Origin: Nematostella vectensis
Lineage: Eukaryota; Cnidaria; Anthozoa; Actiniaria; Edwardsiidae
Assembly (NCBI RefSeq): GCF_932526225.1
Contig: NC_064035.1
Location: 7,005,501-7,069,500, forward strand
Length of the DNA stretch: 64,000 nt
Direction of reading: 5' to 3'
Shown: piece after piece, positions 24,614 to 35,800 of the stretch
Position numbering within the stretch: position 1 is the stretch's first letter
Layout: every line of letters starts with the position of its first letter
Program-made: the position numbers and the translations under genes
Notes under the pieces: model-generated
What the model was told of the DNA's origin: nothing
The model's database searches: none
The model's input: only the letters and a program-made list of their open reading frames with translations

Positions 24614-26011
24614 ATGGAAGGCACAGCAAACTTCACCTTTCCGCAAGAGCAAATGCCTCAAGAAGCAATGTTGGTATGGTTAAGTGCTTTTATTCTGGTG
24701 TCTTTTCTAATTTTTGTCTCCAACGTTGCTACCGTTATAACATTCATAATCAACGCACACCTACATCGTTCTGGTGTGTACTGTTTGATTAATTTAGCCG
24801 TCGCAGACGCTTCCCATGGGGCTTCCTCTGTTTTTTGGTACTTTCTATACTTCGACTCTCGGCATAGAAGCGGGTTCGTGGCTGGCGAAAAAGAATTCAA
24901 GAAGAGCATTAACGTTGTGGCTGGGGTGATCAATACTACAGCAGTCATAACCTCTTTGCTCTCTTTACTCCTCGTTTCTCTCGACAGAGCTTGTTCCACT
25001 GTGTTGACTTTGACTTTGACTTTGATATTACTCCTATAGGTAGCTTTCGCTAATACTAGGAGACCGATTCCTCGGTAAGTAAGCACTGTCACTGGGGGTG
25101 GTCACTGCCAGAGGGTTTATTGCGTCCCCCAGTGGTTCTTTTACGTCCCTTCGGTTCAGGTTAATGTAGTGCAGCTTGAAGAGACGGGACCTCCGGTTTA
25201 GTGTCCTTATCCGAGAAGACTGGAAACACGGGAGAATAACTTCAACTCACTTGTGACAAATTCGATTCAAGGCAGGAACCCGGAAAAAATCCCCAGTTTG
25301 AGCCAGGATTCGAACCTGGGCCACAGCGGTGAGAGGCCGACGCGCTAACACACTAGGCCACCCGTGCTACCCTACGTCTATCGTAAACTTACCGTCAAAA
25401 TTTACTGTCGGGGATTTGTGATGACATGGTTATTCGCAGTGGGTTTAGCAGCCATTCCTTCGCTTACCATCGGCATAGGTGTCTACGGACATGATGTATG
25501 GCTACACCAATCAGGGCAAGTGATCTCCATTATCGCGCTTGCCATCATCGCCGTCTCTTATATGTCTATCTTTGTGAAGATTAGACAACAGAATAGTCGT
25601 CATCAAAATCAAAGACTTGATTCCAACGTCAGAAGGAGCCAAAAGAAAGAGCGATACCTAGCAGTCACTCTGTTCATCGTCACTGTATTATCTCTCGCGG
25701 CTTGGTTACCCTTTATCATCGTGCACGAGGTCGGAAAGGTATCAAATGCACCACGAGGATTTAGTCAAAATCACATCGAGCTCCTAACAGAGATTATTCA
25801 GCTTACCAACTCTCTCGTCAATCCGACGGTTTACGTTTTCAGAATGGAGAAGTTTAGGAGAGCTTTGATCGAGCTGTTGACCAAATGTAAACGAGCACGT
25901 CCGCATCCTCGTCCTCGAGCGCACCTAGAACCAGCCTCGCCCCATCCTTACAGTCACAATGCAAACCATAGCTCCAAGATAGAAACACGCTCCAATCCAT
26001 CGGAGGATTGA
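24614..26011 (+). pseudogene. Class A GPCR disrupted by a SINE
   Basis: Two collinear pieces of one rhodopsin-family receptor. 24614-25003 encodes an extracellular N-terminus with an NFT sequon, TM1 (AFILVSFLIFVSN), TM2 (LINLAVADA), TM3 and the DRY-equivalent LDRAC. After 363 bp of SINE sequence, 25367-26011 resumes with LPYVYRKLTVK and carries TM4, TM5, a basic ICL3, TM6 (LAAWLPFI, a CWxP variant), TM7 with NSLVNPTVY (NPxxY) and a Pro/His-rich tail. The pieces would add to about 344 residues in a single exon. The upstream frame stops inside the SINE at 25039. The ligand is unknown; the family resembles small-molecule (amine/adenosine-like) receptors only in general layout. Splicing out of the insertion is possible but not supported by good sites. 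Confidence 0.85.
25004..25366 (-). mobile_element. tRNA-derived SINE inserted in the GPCR
   Basis: Read on the minus strand, the 5' part has a pol III A box-like tggcctagtgtgttagc and a perfect B box, ggttcgaatcc, within a tRNA-like region (about 25300-25366). A tRNA-unrelated body follows, then a 3' tail of short repeats (caaagt)n at 25004-25025. This is classic SINE structure. The junction shares only GTG on both sides, so the target duplication is short or degraded. Confidence 0.85.
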
Positions 26012-26230
26012 TGTAGTGTTTCTGTGCTGTAAGGACTAAGATTTCCCTAGAGACCATGATAATACGTAAAAGTAGCAATGTACAGAAACAATGAATAATT
26101 CATTGTTAACAAACTGGGCTTTCTTTATCCAGAAAGCTGAGTATACTTTCATCTGCTTTACGCAACCTCTCTCATGTTTACAGAATTACACTTTATCTTT
26201 GCGTCTCTTTAATTCATGAATTTCATGATT

Positions 26231-27229
26231 TTATCCCATTGACTCCTGGCTATTTTTTTTAGCTGAATTTACAACAACAACAACAAAAAAACAGACTAAA
26301 AACAGATTCCCCCTATTTTGAGTTTTATAAAGCCCGTCAAAGTAAAACACCGCTTTTCCTAGTCAGCGGTATCCTAGCTTTCCAACAGTTCTTTGCGGTC
26401 CCATTTTTAATCCCTTGTTGCTGTGCTAATACATGCACAAATTGGTGGTTGCTTTTATTTTTTATAAAAAAATAAAGCTATGAGTATGTTGGGAGAGTGT
26501 CCTAGGACATCATGAAGTCTATTGAGGCATAATTGAGTGCTGTGCTTATGGTTTTTTGCAAGCAAATTCATGGTGATTTCTTGTTTGGCTTTGCTTGGAT
26601 GAGAAAATAATTTTCAAATGAACCACCACAGCTCTCCTAAATGCTGTCTTTTCTGAAACCAAATTGATTCCAAAATTGTTTACACTGCTATTCTGGGTTT
26701 TTATGACCTGAAATGATTTGTTTGTTTTTGGGGTGAAAAGACTTTTAAAAAACCGTCTGACTTTGGGGAGAGGAGTGTTGACTGGCTCTCCCCTCGTGGA
26801 TTTCTCTCCGGATCTCCCAGAATGCTTTGCAATCCGTAATGGCATCCATTTGGTTTCACACGCCTTCAAGGAGTGGACATTGTGTTTTAAGGCCATGGAA
26901 ATGGTACCCTGGTTCCAGAGCCTCGGATGTCTCTCTATTAAGTGGCAGCGTGCTTGCGAAGCTCGTTGGCCACTAAATAGAGAGGTTCGAGGCTCTGGAA
27001 CCAGGGTATGGAAATGGACCTGGAAGATCCGAATAAAGGTATCTACTTGTGTCTTGAGCTGTGTTTGCTGATCTCTCCCCTTTTTGTGGTATTTTGAGAG
27101 TTTTGTTGAGTGGGGTGTTTTTTTTTCATTGTATGATTTGAAATTTGTCAAATAACCTGAGCTATTATATGGCTAAAGAGTAGCTATCACCTTGGTTGGA
27201 TACATATCTTCAAGACCATTTATCCGTTA
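26231..27229. mobile_element. Dispersed ~1-kb element, copy 2
   Basis: Same sequence and orientation as 20024-20910, starting cccattgactcctgg, but truncated on the right after ccatttatccg. It contains a 105-bp hairpin element absent from the first copy. Confidence 0.7.
26905..27009. mobile_element. 105-bp hairpin MITE with 9-bp target duplication
   Basis: The ends taccctggttccagagcctc and the inverse complement are identical, and almost the whole insertion folds on itself. It is flanked by direct repeats tggaaatgg (26896-26904 and 27010-27018). The paralogous copy at about 20680 has the uninterrupted site, confirming the boundaries. A 9-bp duplication is typical of Mutator-like elements. Confidence 0.85.
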
Positions 27230-27701
27230 AAAAATTGAGATGCGCAAAAATTAAATAAGACTTTAGATACAAAATCGTATAATAAGCTGTATGAATATAC
27301 CATGTCTATGTTTTTTTATGTTTCACATATTATATATCTGATTTTTCAAATAAGTGCATTACTCTTTGGTTTGGTGAGCATTACTCAATGTTTTGATGTT
27401 TATTTTTGCTTGATTTTATTGTGCAAAATCGTAGTTTTATAGTAAAAACCGAAAAAAAAGGCACTTGAACCTCAAATAATTCTCGAACATAAATGTCCTG
27501 CAAACACAATTTATCTCCGCGATCGCGATATTAAAGACTCGCAAAATGTGCCGAGAAAATTAAGATGCGCATGTGCAGAGTCGTCCTCATCCTCGGGGAC
27601 CCAGGGCGTCGCGGAGATCGGGCACACAGGGAGCGCGCGAGCGTTGTTCTCACCTTGTCACGCAAGGCGTTTGAGCTTAGAACCCACCACGCTGTGCGCT
27701 A

Positions 27702-28155
27702 GGGACGAGTCGATTATGTTAGCATAATTTCTGGTATAATCGCTCATAATAACTAGCATAATTTTAAGACTTTTCGCTAAAAAGCAATTCTCAGAATAAT
27801 TTGTATTTTTGAAGACCGAAAATGTTAAGACCAAGCCTAGTATATCCCTTATCCGTTATAATGTACCCTTTTAAAGTGATCTCGCTTTTGTATATCACAA
27901 CTCCTTTTGTTGTGATCTTTTAAGAAGTATTATTATCGCGAGTAAAGAAAAGTTAAGTCGTTATCACTGGGTTGTTGTAATATCGCCTATATTAAGCCCA
28001 TATTAAAGAAGATGTTTTATCATTATCTTCCCCATTTTTGTCGAGCAATGTTGGAAAAAAATTAGCATAATCTTTATAAGGGAGCATTATTTTTTATTAA
28101 AAGCGAGCGATGCTTCTAGCATGCAGTTTTACTAGAATAAACGACTCGTCCCTAC
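27702..28155. mobile_element. MITE with gggacgagtcg ends
   Basis: Left end gggacgagtcgattatg and right end aataaacgactcgtccc are inverted, with TA immediately outside both. About 450 bp, AT-rich, with repeated agcataat motifs and no coding frame. Confidence 0.65.
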
Positions 28156-28640
28156 TGTGCCACACCCTACAAGTCAAAGGAATTGCGCTAAGAGATCACG
28201 TGACTTTCCGGGTGAAAAACTCATTTAGTGCTGGGTACGAATTAGCCTGAAAGTTTGAAAAAAAATTAGCTCTCAGCCATTTCTGTTCATTTCTTTGGCG
28301 TGAGTCTGCCACTCAAAAAGTCATATCAATTCCTAGTCAATTCGCCTATTACCAAACAAAAGAATATTTCTCAAATCTCAGTTCATTGCGTTGGTACTCG
28401 CTTTGCATCCTCTGACATGTAATGTCATCGGACTAATGTGATGGCTCAGAATAAAAATAACACAGAAGAGCTTAAGAAAACAAAACACTATAGAAAAACA
28501 ATAACATCGCAAAGCAAACAAATTAAGCCATAGAATTCAAGCATAATAAGGTCTCAGATATTCGCCAATTATATATTTGGTTGCTGTTATACAATACAAC
28601 TTTTGCTCTTTCCACTAACCGCTCTGAACCTCTCTGTCAA

Positions 28641-28744
<104 letters not shown>

Positions 28745-29763
28745 GACTACTGTTAAAACAGTTGTAAAAAAAGTTAATCGCTTTCAGACTTAATTCAAAA
28801 AGTGTCAAATTAACAAGAATATACTTCATTATTCTACAGATAAGTAATTCATTGATAACCCGATCGCTAAGAGTAAAAGATAGCGGGACTATCATAGGTC
28901 GACACATTTATCACGAAAAATTTTTTTTCGCCATTTCATAAAACCCCGTTCCGGCATAGTACATTACACGCTCATAAGCTGGACAAAACTTGTACAAAAA
29001 GCGGTCACTTATTTTACAAGTATGATTTAGAAAGAGTGGTATCGTGCAGTTTGTGTAACCAACATCTGTCGTACGAGGGTGCTGCAGACGAATCTTAACC
29101 CAAGAGCCCGAGTCACGACGAACACTGCTCTTATTTAGCAATGATTGTATAAAGTAACGCTAAGTAACGTTATTAAAATGATAAGGTACCATCAAGCCTT
29201 TTTCGCGGTGTTATTTGTGAGCCTTAAAGCTCCGGCTGATTTCATTTTAGCTGTATAATCCAGTAGGAACTAGTAGGCCCTTTGCCTGTTCGCTTTGCTT
29301 CGCTACAGTGTCAATATCGATTAATTCATTGTGTTATCATACTGGGGTATACTGCACACTAACTTCAACAGTCTTGCTACAAACTCCCTTATGTCGTGAC
29401 TGTCAACTAATCGCGTAGACCGGCGACAGCTTTACTTTGTCCTTCACACAACTTTCGCATATTCATCGCTAAAGTGCTATTTGCACTTGTATTAGCCTTG
29501 TTTGTTTTCCCTTAATTCCAGTCTGCTCAATTACCGTGTCATGTGCAGTGTGGGTGGAATGCTAAACTGGGGCAATCAACTCTCCCGTCACTTTGGCCCG
29601 GCCGAGAACTGGCGCACGCCTGCTAGGCCGATCATTGCTCTCACCCTACCCTTTGGTTCCCAGTCGTTCATGCGAGGAGTTCTTTGTTGCTAGCAGTACT
29701 TAGTCACGGTTCGGCTAGTCCAAATCAGCAGTAGTTAGCAGGCTTTAGGGTAGCAGATACAGC

Positions 29764-29830
29764 ATGGCGCCTCTCGATAATTTGTTTCTTCTACTCGCTG
29801 TTGTGTGCTTCACTCGTGGCATAGCCTCAG
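29764..29830 (+). CDS. Exon 1: signal peptide
   Basis: ATG followed by a hydrophobic core (LFLLLAVVCF) and small residues at a likely cleavage site (GIASG). It ends in phase 1 at a GTAGGT donor. Confidence 0.8.
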
Positions 29831-32800
29831 GTAGGTCCAGCTTAATAAACCGCACTCGACACTTTTTTTAAACTTCTCCAACTCCTTTTATACGCGGAAT
29901 TCTCAGATTATTCAGCATTGCTCTAATCGTATCATGCATACTAAGTTTGTAAACATTCGCGAGATAGTATACATCAAAAGCACGAGCTGGTCTGACCTGC
30001 CCGAGATAAGATTCCTGCCGCCGTAACATGAGTGTCCTTACAGCGAGCTGACTTATTACAAGGAGTTTGTACATATTGCCTTTAATCTGACGTTCATATC
30101 TTGTCCAAGGTCTTTTGTCAGAATTATCACGACAGAACTGTTACTTCACGCAAACACATCCAATAAGTGTAAACATCGCAGCTGGTTGAGCATTATCATC
30201 TAGTTAGCGGGCTCTGGTGATCGAGGTTTTGGAGACAGAGGTTTCACCTGTTTTAGATTGAATTATCGCTTTTTGGCACGTCTACATGATGAATCGGAAC
30301 CGCTAAACGTTGTGTATTTTTGCTCTATCAAAACAGAACCAGAAATATAGAGCGGTAATTGATAACAGCAGGTGTATGTACTAAGCACAAGGAAAAAAAA
30401 GCGAAGAAGCTTAATATTTTGTGTGATTGATCCAAGAATTCTAACCAACATCAATAATTGCTAATCAAGTATGCTTGAATACATAAGTAGAACCAAAATG
30501 AATGCCTTTTATGGATCAGTTATCCAAACTCGCCGTATGTCTCACTATAGCAGCATCTGTTACAATAACGTCTTACCAACTAATAGCCCAGTATAACATG
30601 GCAGTTTCGCCCATCGACTCCACAGCCCAGACAAGTGGCAATGGCTCTCGGAAGCCAGAATATCCAGATTGATCGCGTGCTTCGATAGAGATAAGAACAG
30701 CGATAATGAATCTATTCGTTTGATAAGGAGTGATAACGGGTAATGGATCTGTGTTATCGCGAGTTGTTTTAAGATAACGACGACCTTGCCCGGTTTAGCG
30801 ACTAATTACCCCGGATTATTGTCTACACTGTGTGGCTCAAGCAGTATGGACCGCTTGTCTTCGAGTATGGCCCGACAGACCAGAGTATGACCCGACAGAC
30901 TAGAGTATGACCCGATTGAATGGACCGCGTATCATAGAGTATGGCCTTGGCTGCGCCATGTGTTGCGCACGTCTTTCTCTCGGTAGACGGCGGAGAAGTT
31001 TGGCGTGGTTCGATTCTGTTAGGCTCTTGCCTAAGTACCATTGAATTGATGGAGTGATTATTAGCACAAAAGCGTGAGGAGCGCTAGCCTTATAGACCTA
31101 TTAGAGCCATACTTAGACTGCCAAACAATACCTTTATGTTTAACTTTTGTTTTTGTAGTTACGGCAATTGTGTGTACTTGATTCCGCTATTCGCAGTTAA
31201 CGTTACAAGTATACTCTTAGTTTATTCACGGATATGTAGTCATCAAGGCTGTTTAATAATGAGACATCCGAATAAGTCTTTCGATTAAGATTATATTTCA
31301 TTTTTACTGTCAGCACTTTACAAAATATGAAACAATTTTTAGCCGAAGACGGACACCACTGCATCATTTAAATAACCCCCGATCACCGAACCAAGCGGTT
31401 ATTTGTACCCACATTCCTTGACGCTCACGCCCTGTAAACACAAACAACACATTGTTAGCACAAAAATGCTTACTTAATACTTTGTAATATAAAGCGCGCC
31501 CAAATCATTTCCCACGTATATTGGACTACCGTTTGGATGTCAATTTAACAATGACCGCAAGATAGCAGTAATAAAGCTACGCATTCACCCCAGACAGTAT
31601 GTCGCTAGGGCTAAAAGCCTCTCAGAAATACTACCATATTTTGTAATTTCTCATAATATAGCTTGGATTGTTACTCCCCAGCGATCACACCTCCGGCTTG
31701 TAATGTAGTTCCAGCCGCAGATAAATGCGCGGGAGGGATCTTTAGCCAGTGTGCGCGAGATAACGATTGTCCAGCCGCCAAAAAATGCTGCTGGGATGGC
31801 TGCTACAGGAGATGCACTGACGTCACCAAGACATCCACACATGTCCAGCGTGAGTTATCCGCTGTAATCAGTGTCCACCCATACACCAATCGGTATCCAC
31901 CCATACATCAATCAGTGTCCATCCATACTTCAATCAGTGTCCAACCATATATTAATCAGTGTCCATCCATATATCAATCAGTGTCCATCCACACATCAAT
32001 CAGTGTCCATCCATATATCAATCAGTGTCCACCCATACATCAATTAGTGTCCACCCATATATTAATCAGTGTCCATCCATATATCAATCAGTGTCCATCC
32101 ACACATCAATCAGTGTCCATCCATACATCAATTAGTGACCACCCATACATCAATCAGTGTCCACCCATACATTAATAAGTGTCCACCGACACATCAATCA
32201 GTGTCCACCCATACATCAATTAGTGTCCACCCATATATTAATCAGTGTCCATCCATATATCAATCAGTGTCCATCCACACATCAATCAGTGTCCATCCAT
32301 ACATCAATTAGTGTCCATCCATACATCAATCAATGTACACCCATACATTAATCAGTGTCCACCGACACATCAATCAGTGTCCACCCATACATCAATTAGT
32401 GTCCACCCATATATTAATCAGTGTCCATCCATATATCAATCAGTGTCCATCCACACATCAATCAGTGTCCATCCATACATCAATTAGTGTCCATCCATAC
32501 ATCAATCAATGCACACCCATACATTAATAAGTGTCCACCGACACATCAATCAGTGTCCATCCATACATCAATCAATGTACACCCATACATTAATCAGTGT
32601 CCACCCATATACCCTATCATCCACTATACAGCTTTCTGTCTGATCGTCCGTCTGCCTGTCTTTCTGTCTGTCTCTTTGTCCATTTATCTGTCAGTCTAGT
32701 GTATGTCCGTCCGTACGCCTGTTTAATCTCTGTCTGATAGTCCCTTCGACTGTCCATCTGTCCATTTATCTGTCTGTCTGCTCGTCCTCATTTGCCCTTT

Positions 32801-35800
32801 CCTCTCTACACTCAAAATCTGTCCAAAATCCCTTTGTGACCCCCCTAGCAAACTTGGATAATGCTCACGTGTCGCGCTAGGTACGAAGCATGGCACATGT
32901 CCACGGGTGCATATGGTGTTCCCTTGCACGGCCAAGGCAGACTTTTGTCTAGACGACTCCCACTGTGCTGGTGATGAGAAATGCTGTATTGGTCAGGACT
33001 GCGGGAAAAATTGCATGCTCCCGCAACATCTCACTAAAGTGAAAAAAGGCAAGCGAGTGGCTATCTTTATCTTAGGGTATTGAAATAAAAATTAACTGGA
33101 GATTGTTACGTAATCGACCGGAAGTAAAATGCTGACATTGCAGGTTTTCTGGCAGGTAACGAAATTACACAGGCACATCGAGCCCCCTCCAAACCCACCA
33201 CGTCCTCTGATAAAATTCCCTCCATGGGAGAATAGTACATTTTTTTCTTCTAAAACTGCGCATTTTTATTTTAGAACAAAACAAGAAGAAGGACATGTGC
33301 CCTTTCCTGCTAGCGCCCATCTCGTGCGAGAAACCGGTCATCGAATGTTCTAGTGACATTCACTGTAGCATTGGGATGAAGTGCTGTTCAGATACGTGTA
33401 ACAGTAAATGCGTGGAGTCGCAAACACTCGAAGGCATCGGACGCAAGGCACAGATCGTGCCTATCACAGAGCCAAGTAAGTGGTGCATCAGACAGGCGTG
33501 GTTCATGCACGTGCACGTGATATGTTTGTGAAGACACAGTTATGAATACACATATATGTATTACAATAGCTTTTTTCAAAGTTCCCAACGATGTCTTAAA
33601 AGATGGTCGAGCTCTTACTCAGAGGAGCGAGGCAAATATCAATTAAGTATTTTTTTCCGCGGACCCCAAAAGGAAAAAAAACAGCCCTCCTCCCTTTCAA
33701 GCGTTGTCAGATAGAAAAAAGAAAATACGACGTTTACAAAGCTTCTTCTCAGGGTTTCCCTCCCTCTCTCTTCCTTTCTACTTGACCGCTCGATTCCGGT
33801 TTTTCTTATTTCCGCCGCCCTGGGTCCCTGAGGATAACACAGTCTTTATTTGTTATGATAGTCATACTCGACAAACCGGGTCAGTGCCCAATCCTGGAGA
33901 TGCCAGAAGTCTGTAATCCGCATGCTTACGAGTGTAATTATGACGTCGACTGCTGGGATAGTGATAAGAAATGTTGTGATAATGGCTGCACCAGCGTTTG
34001 CGTACCTCCGGTGACACAACAAACTACTGCCTTGCCGACAAGTAAACGAACGCCGACACCAGCCACCGAACCGGTATTTACCACTCAACGGACGCCGACA
34101 GCAAAACAAATGCCAACGACAGAACGAATACCAACGTCGGAACAAAAACCGACGACAAAACGAGTGCCAACGACGGGGCAAATCCAGGCGACCCCCGAAA
34201 TGCCTACGACCAAGCAAATACCGATTACTGAAAGAATGCGTAGCACCAAGCAAATGCCGGCAACATACCAATTTTCTACGACCAATAAAATGCCGATGAG
34301 CGAGAAAAAGCCGACGACTAAGCAATTACCAATCACCGAAAAAAAGCCGACGACAACTAAGCTGCCGATGACTGAGCAAATACCTACGACCAATAAAATG
34401 CCGATGACCGAGAAAAAGCCGACGACTAAGCAATTACCGATCACCGAAAAAAAGCCGACGACAACTAAGCTGCCGATGACTGAGCAAATACCTACTACCA
34501 AGCAAACGGCGATGACCGAGAAAAAGCCGACGACTGAGCGAAAGCACAGGACCAGATCAACACCAGGTTAGTCCAATATGATCTTTTCAGGGTCTGGGCC
34601 TTACACCCAGAATTCATATAATATGAAGCTCTAAAATTCAGAGGAAGAGAGTTTTTGCTGCTTTCGCACCAGCTTTCGTACATATACTGTCCCTAATCCT
34701 ATCTGCATGCTTCATAGTGCAGTAATAGCCCGCGTGTAAGAACCTAGTGATTTTAGAACTTATTGGCAGATATTTTGCATTTTTTTATCTTCTCTGATCA
34801 AATTTCTCATCAATTTTTGTCTGAAGAAGCTCACTATTTAACAGAAATGTTCAAAACATCAACATCGAGAACGACAACTATTGCCATCAAAGGTGTAATT
34901 GCATGCTATATTTTTTAAGACAACAATCTAGCACAAGACAGTCATCACCGATTACAAACGTCTTATGCTTTTTCGTGTCATTCGCGACAATCCCACTATT
35001 CTCATTTTACCGATCGTAACATGCGGAAAAAGAGACTCTTTTTATCTTATTCACATACCTTATTATAAAAGAATTCTTTTTAATCTTGTTAACCTACCTT
35101 ACTCTAAAAGAGATTCTTTTTATCCTGGTTCACCTAGCTTACTCTAAAAGAGATTATTTTTATCCTTGTTCGCCTACCTTACTCCAAAAGAGATTTTGTT
35201 TATCCTTGTTCAACTATCTTACTCTAAAAGAGATTCTTTTTATCCTTGTTCACGTACCTTACTCTAAAAGAGATTCTTTTTATCTTTGTTCACGTACCTT
35301 ACTCTAAAAGAGATTCTTTTCGTATCTTTGTTCACGTACCTTACTCTAAAAGAGATTCTTTTTATCTTTGTCCACCAATCCAAACGTGCTCAAACATGTG
35401 GGAGACATTGCATCCGTAGATACACCCTTCTCTACATGGTCACCGGTCACCATGGAAACAGGTTCGCCACGACCAGGTGACACCATGACTGTCAACGTGA
35501 TGACGGAAGGTACACGTTTTGGTTTTCGGTGAATGTATGGCTTCTATTTACCTTTGAAATAGTTATTCGTACCATGCAATTCCATCGTCTTTTAAATGTA
35601 TTTATCATTTTCGTACACCCGTGATAATCTGCTTCTCCTAAAATGATAATTTGGCGTGACATCACCTACTTACGTGACATCACCTACTTACGTGACATCA
35701 CCTAATTACGAGACATCACCTACTTACGTTTTACATCACTTGTTCCTTACTTACGTGATATCGCCGACGTGACACATGCTTTTCTCCTAATATGGCAATC

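Noticed and set aside
25300..25371. tRNA gene on the minus strand
   Set aside because: It has A and B boxes but is continuous with a SINE body and repeat tail and lies in a broken GPCR; not a clean cloverleaf.
31865..32612. CRISPR-like array
   Set aside because: Contiguous minisatellite units with no unique spacers, in a eukaryotic intron.
31863..32699. Overlapping ORFs with SVHPYINQCPS repeats
   Set aside because: A 22-bp minisatellite is read open in several frames; the upstream exon ends at a good donor, GTGAGT, at 31850.
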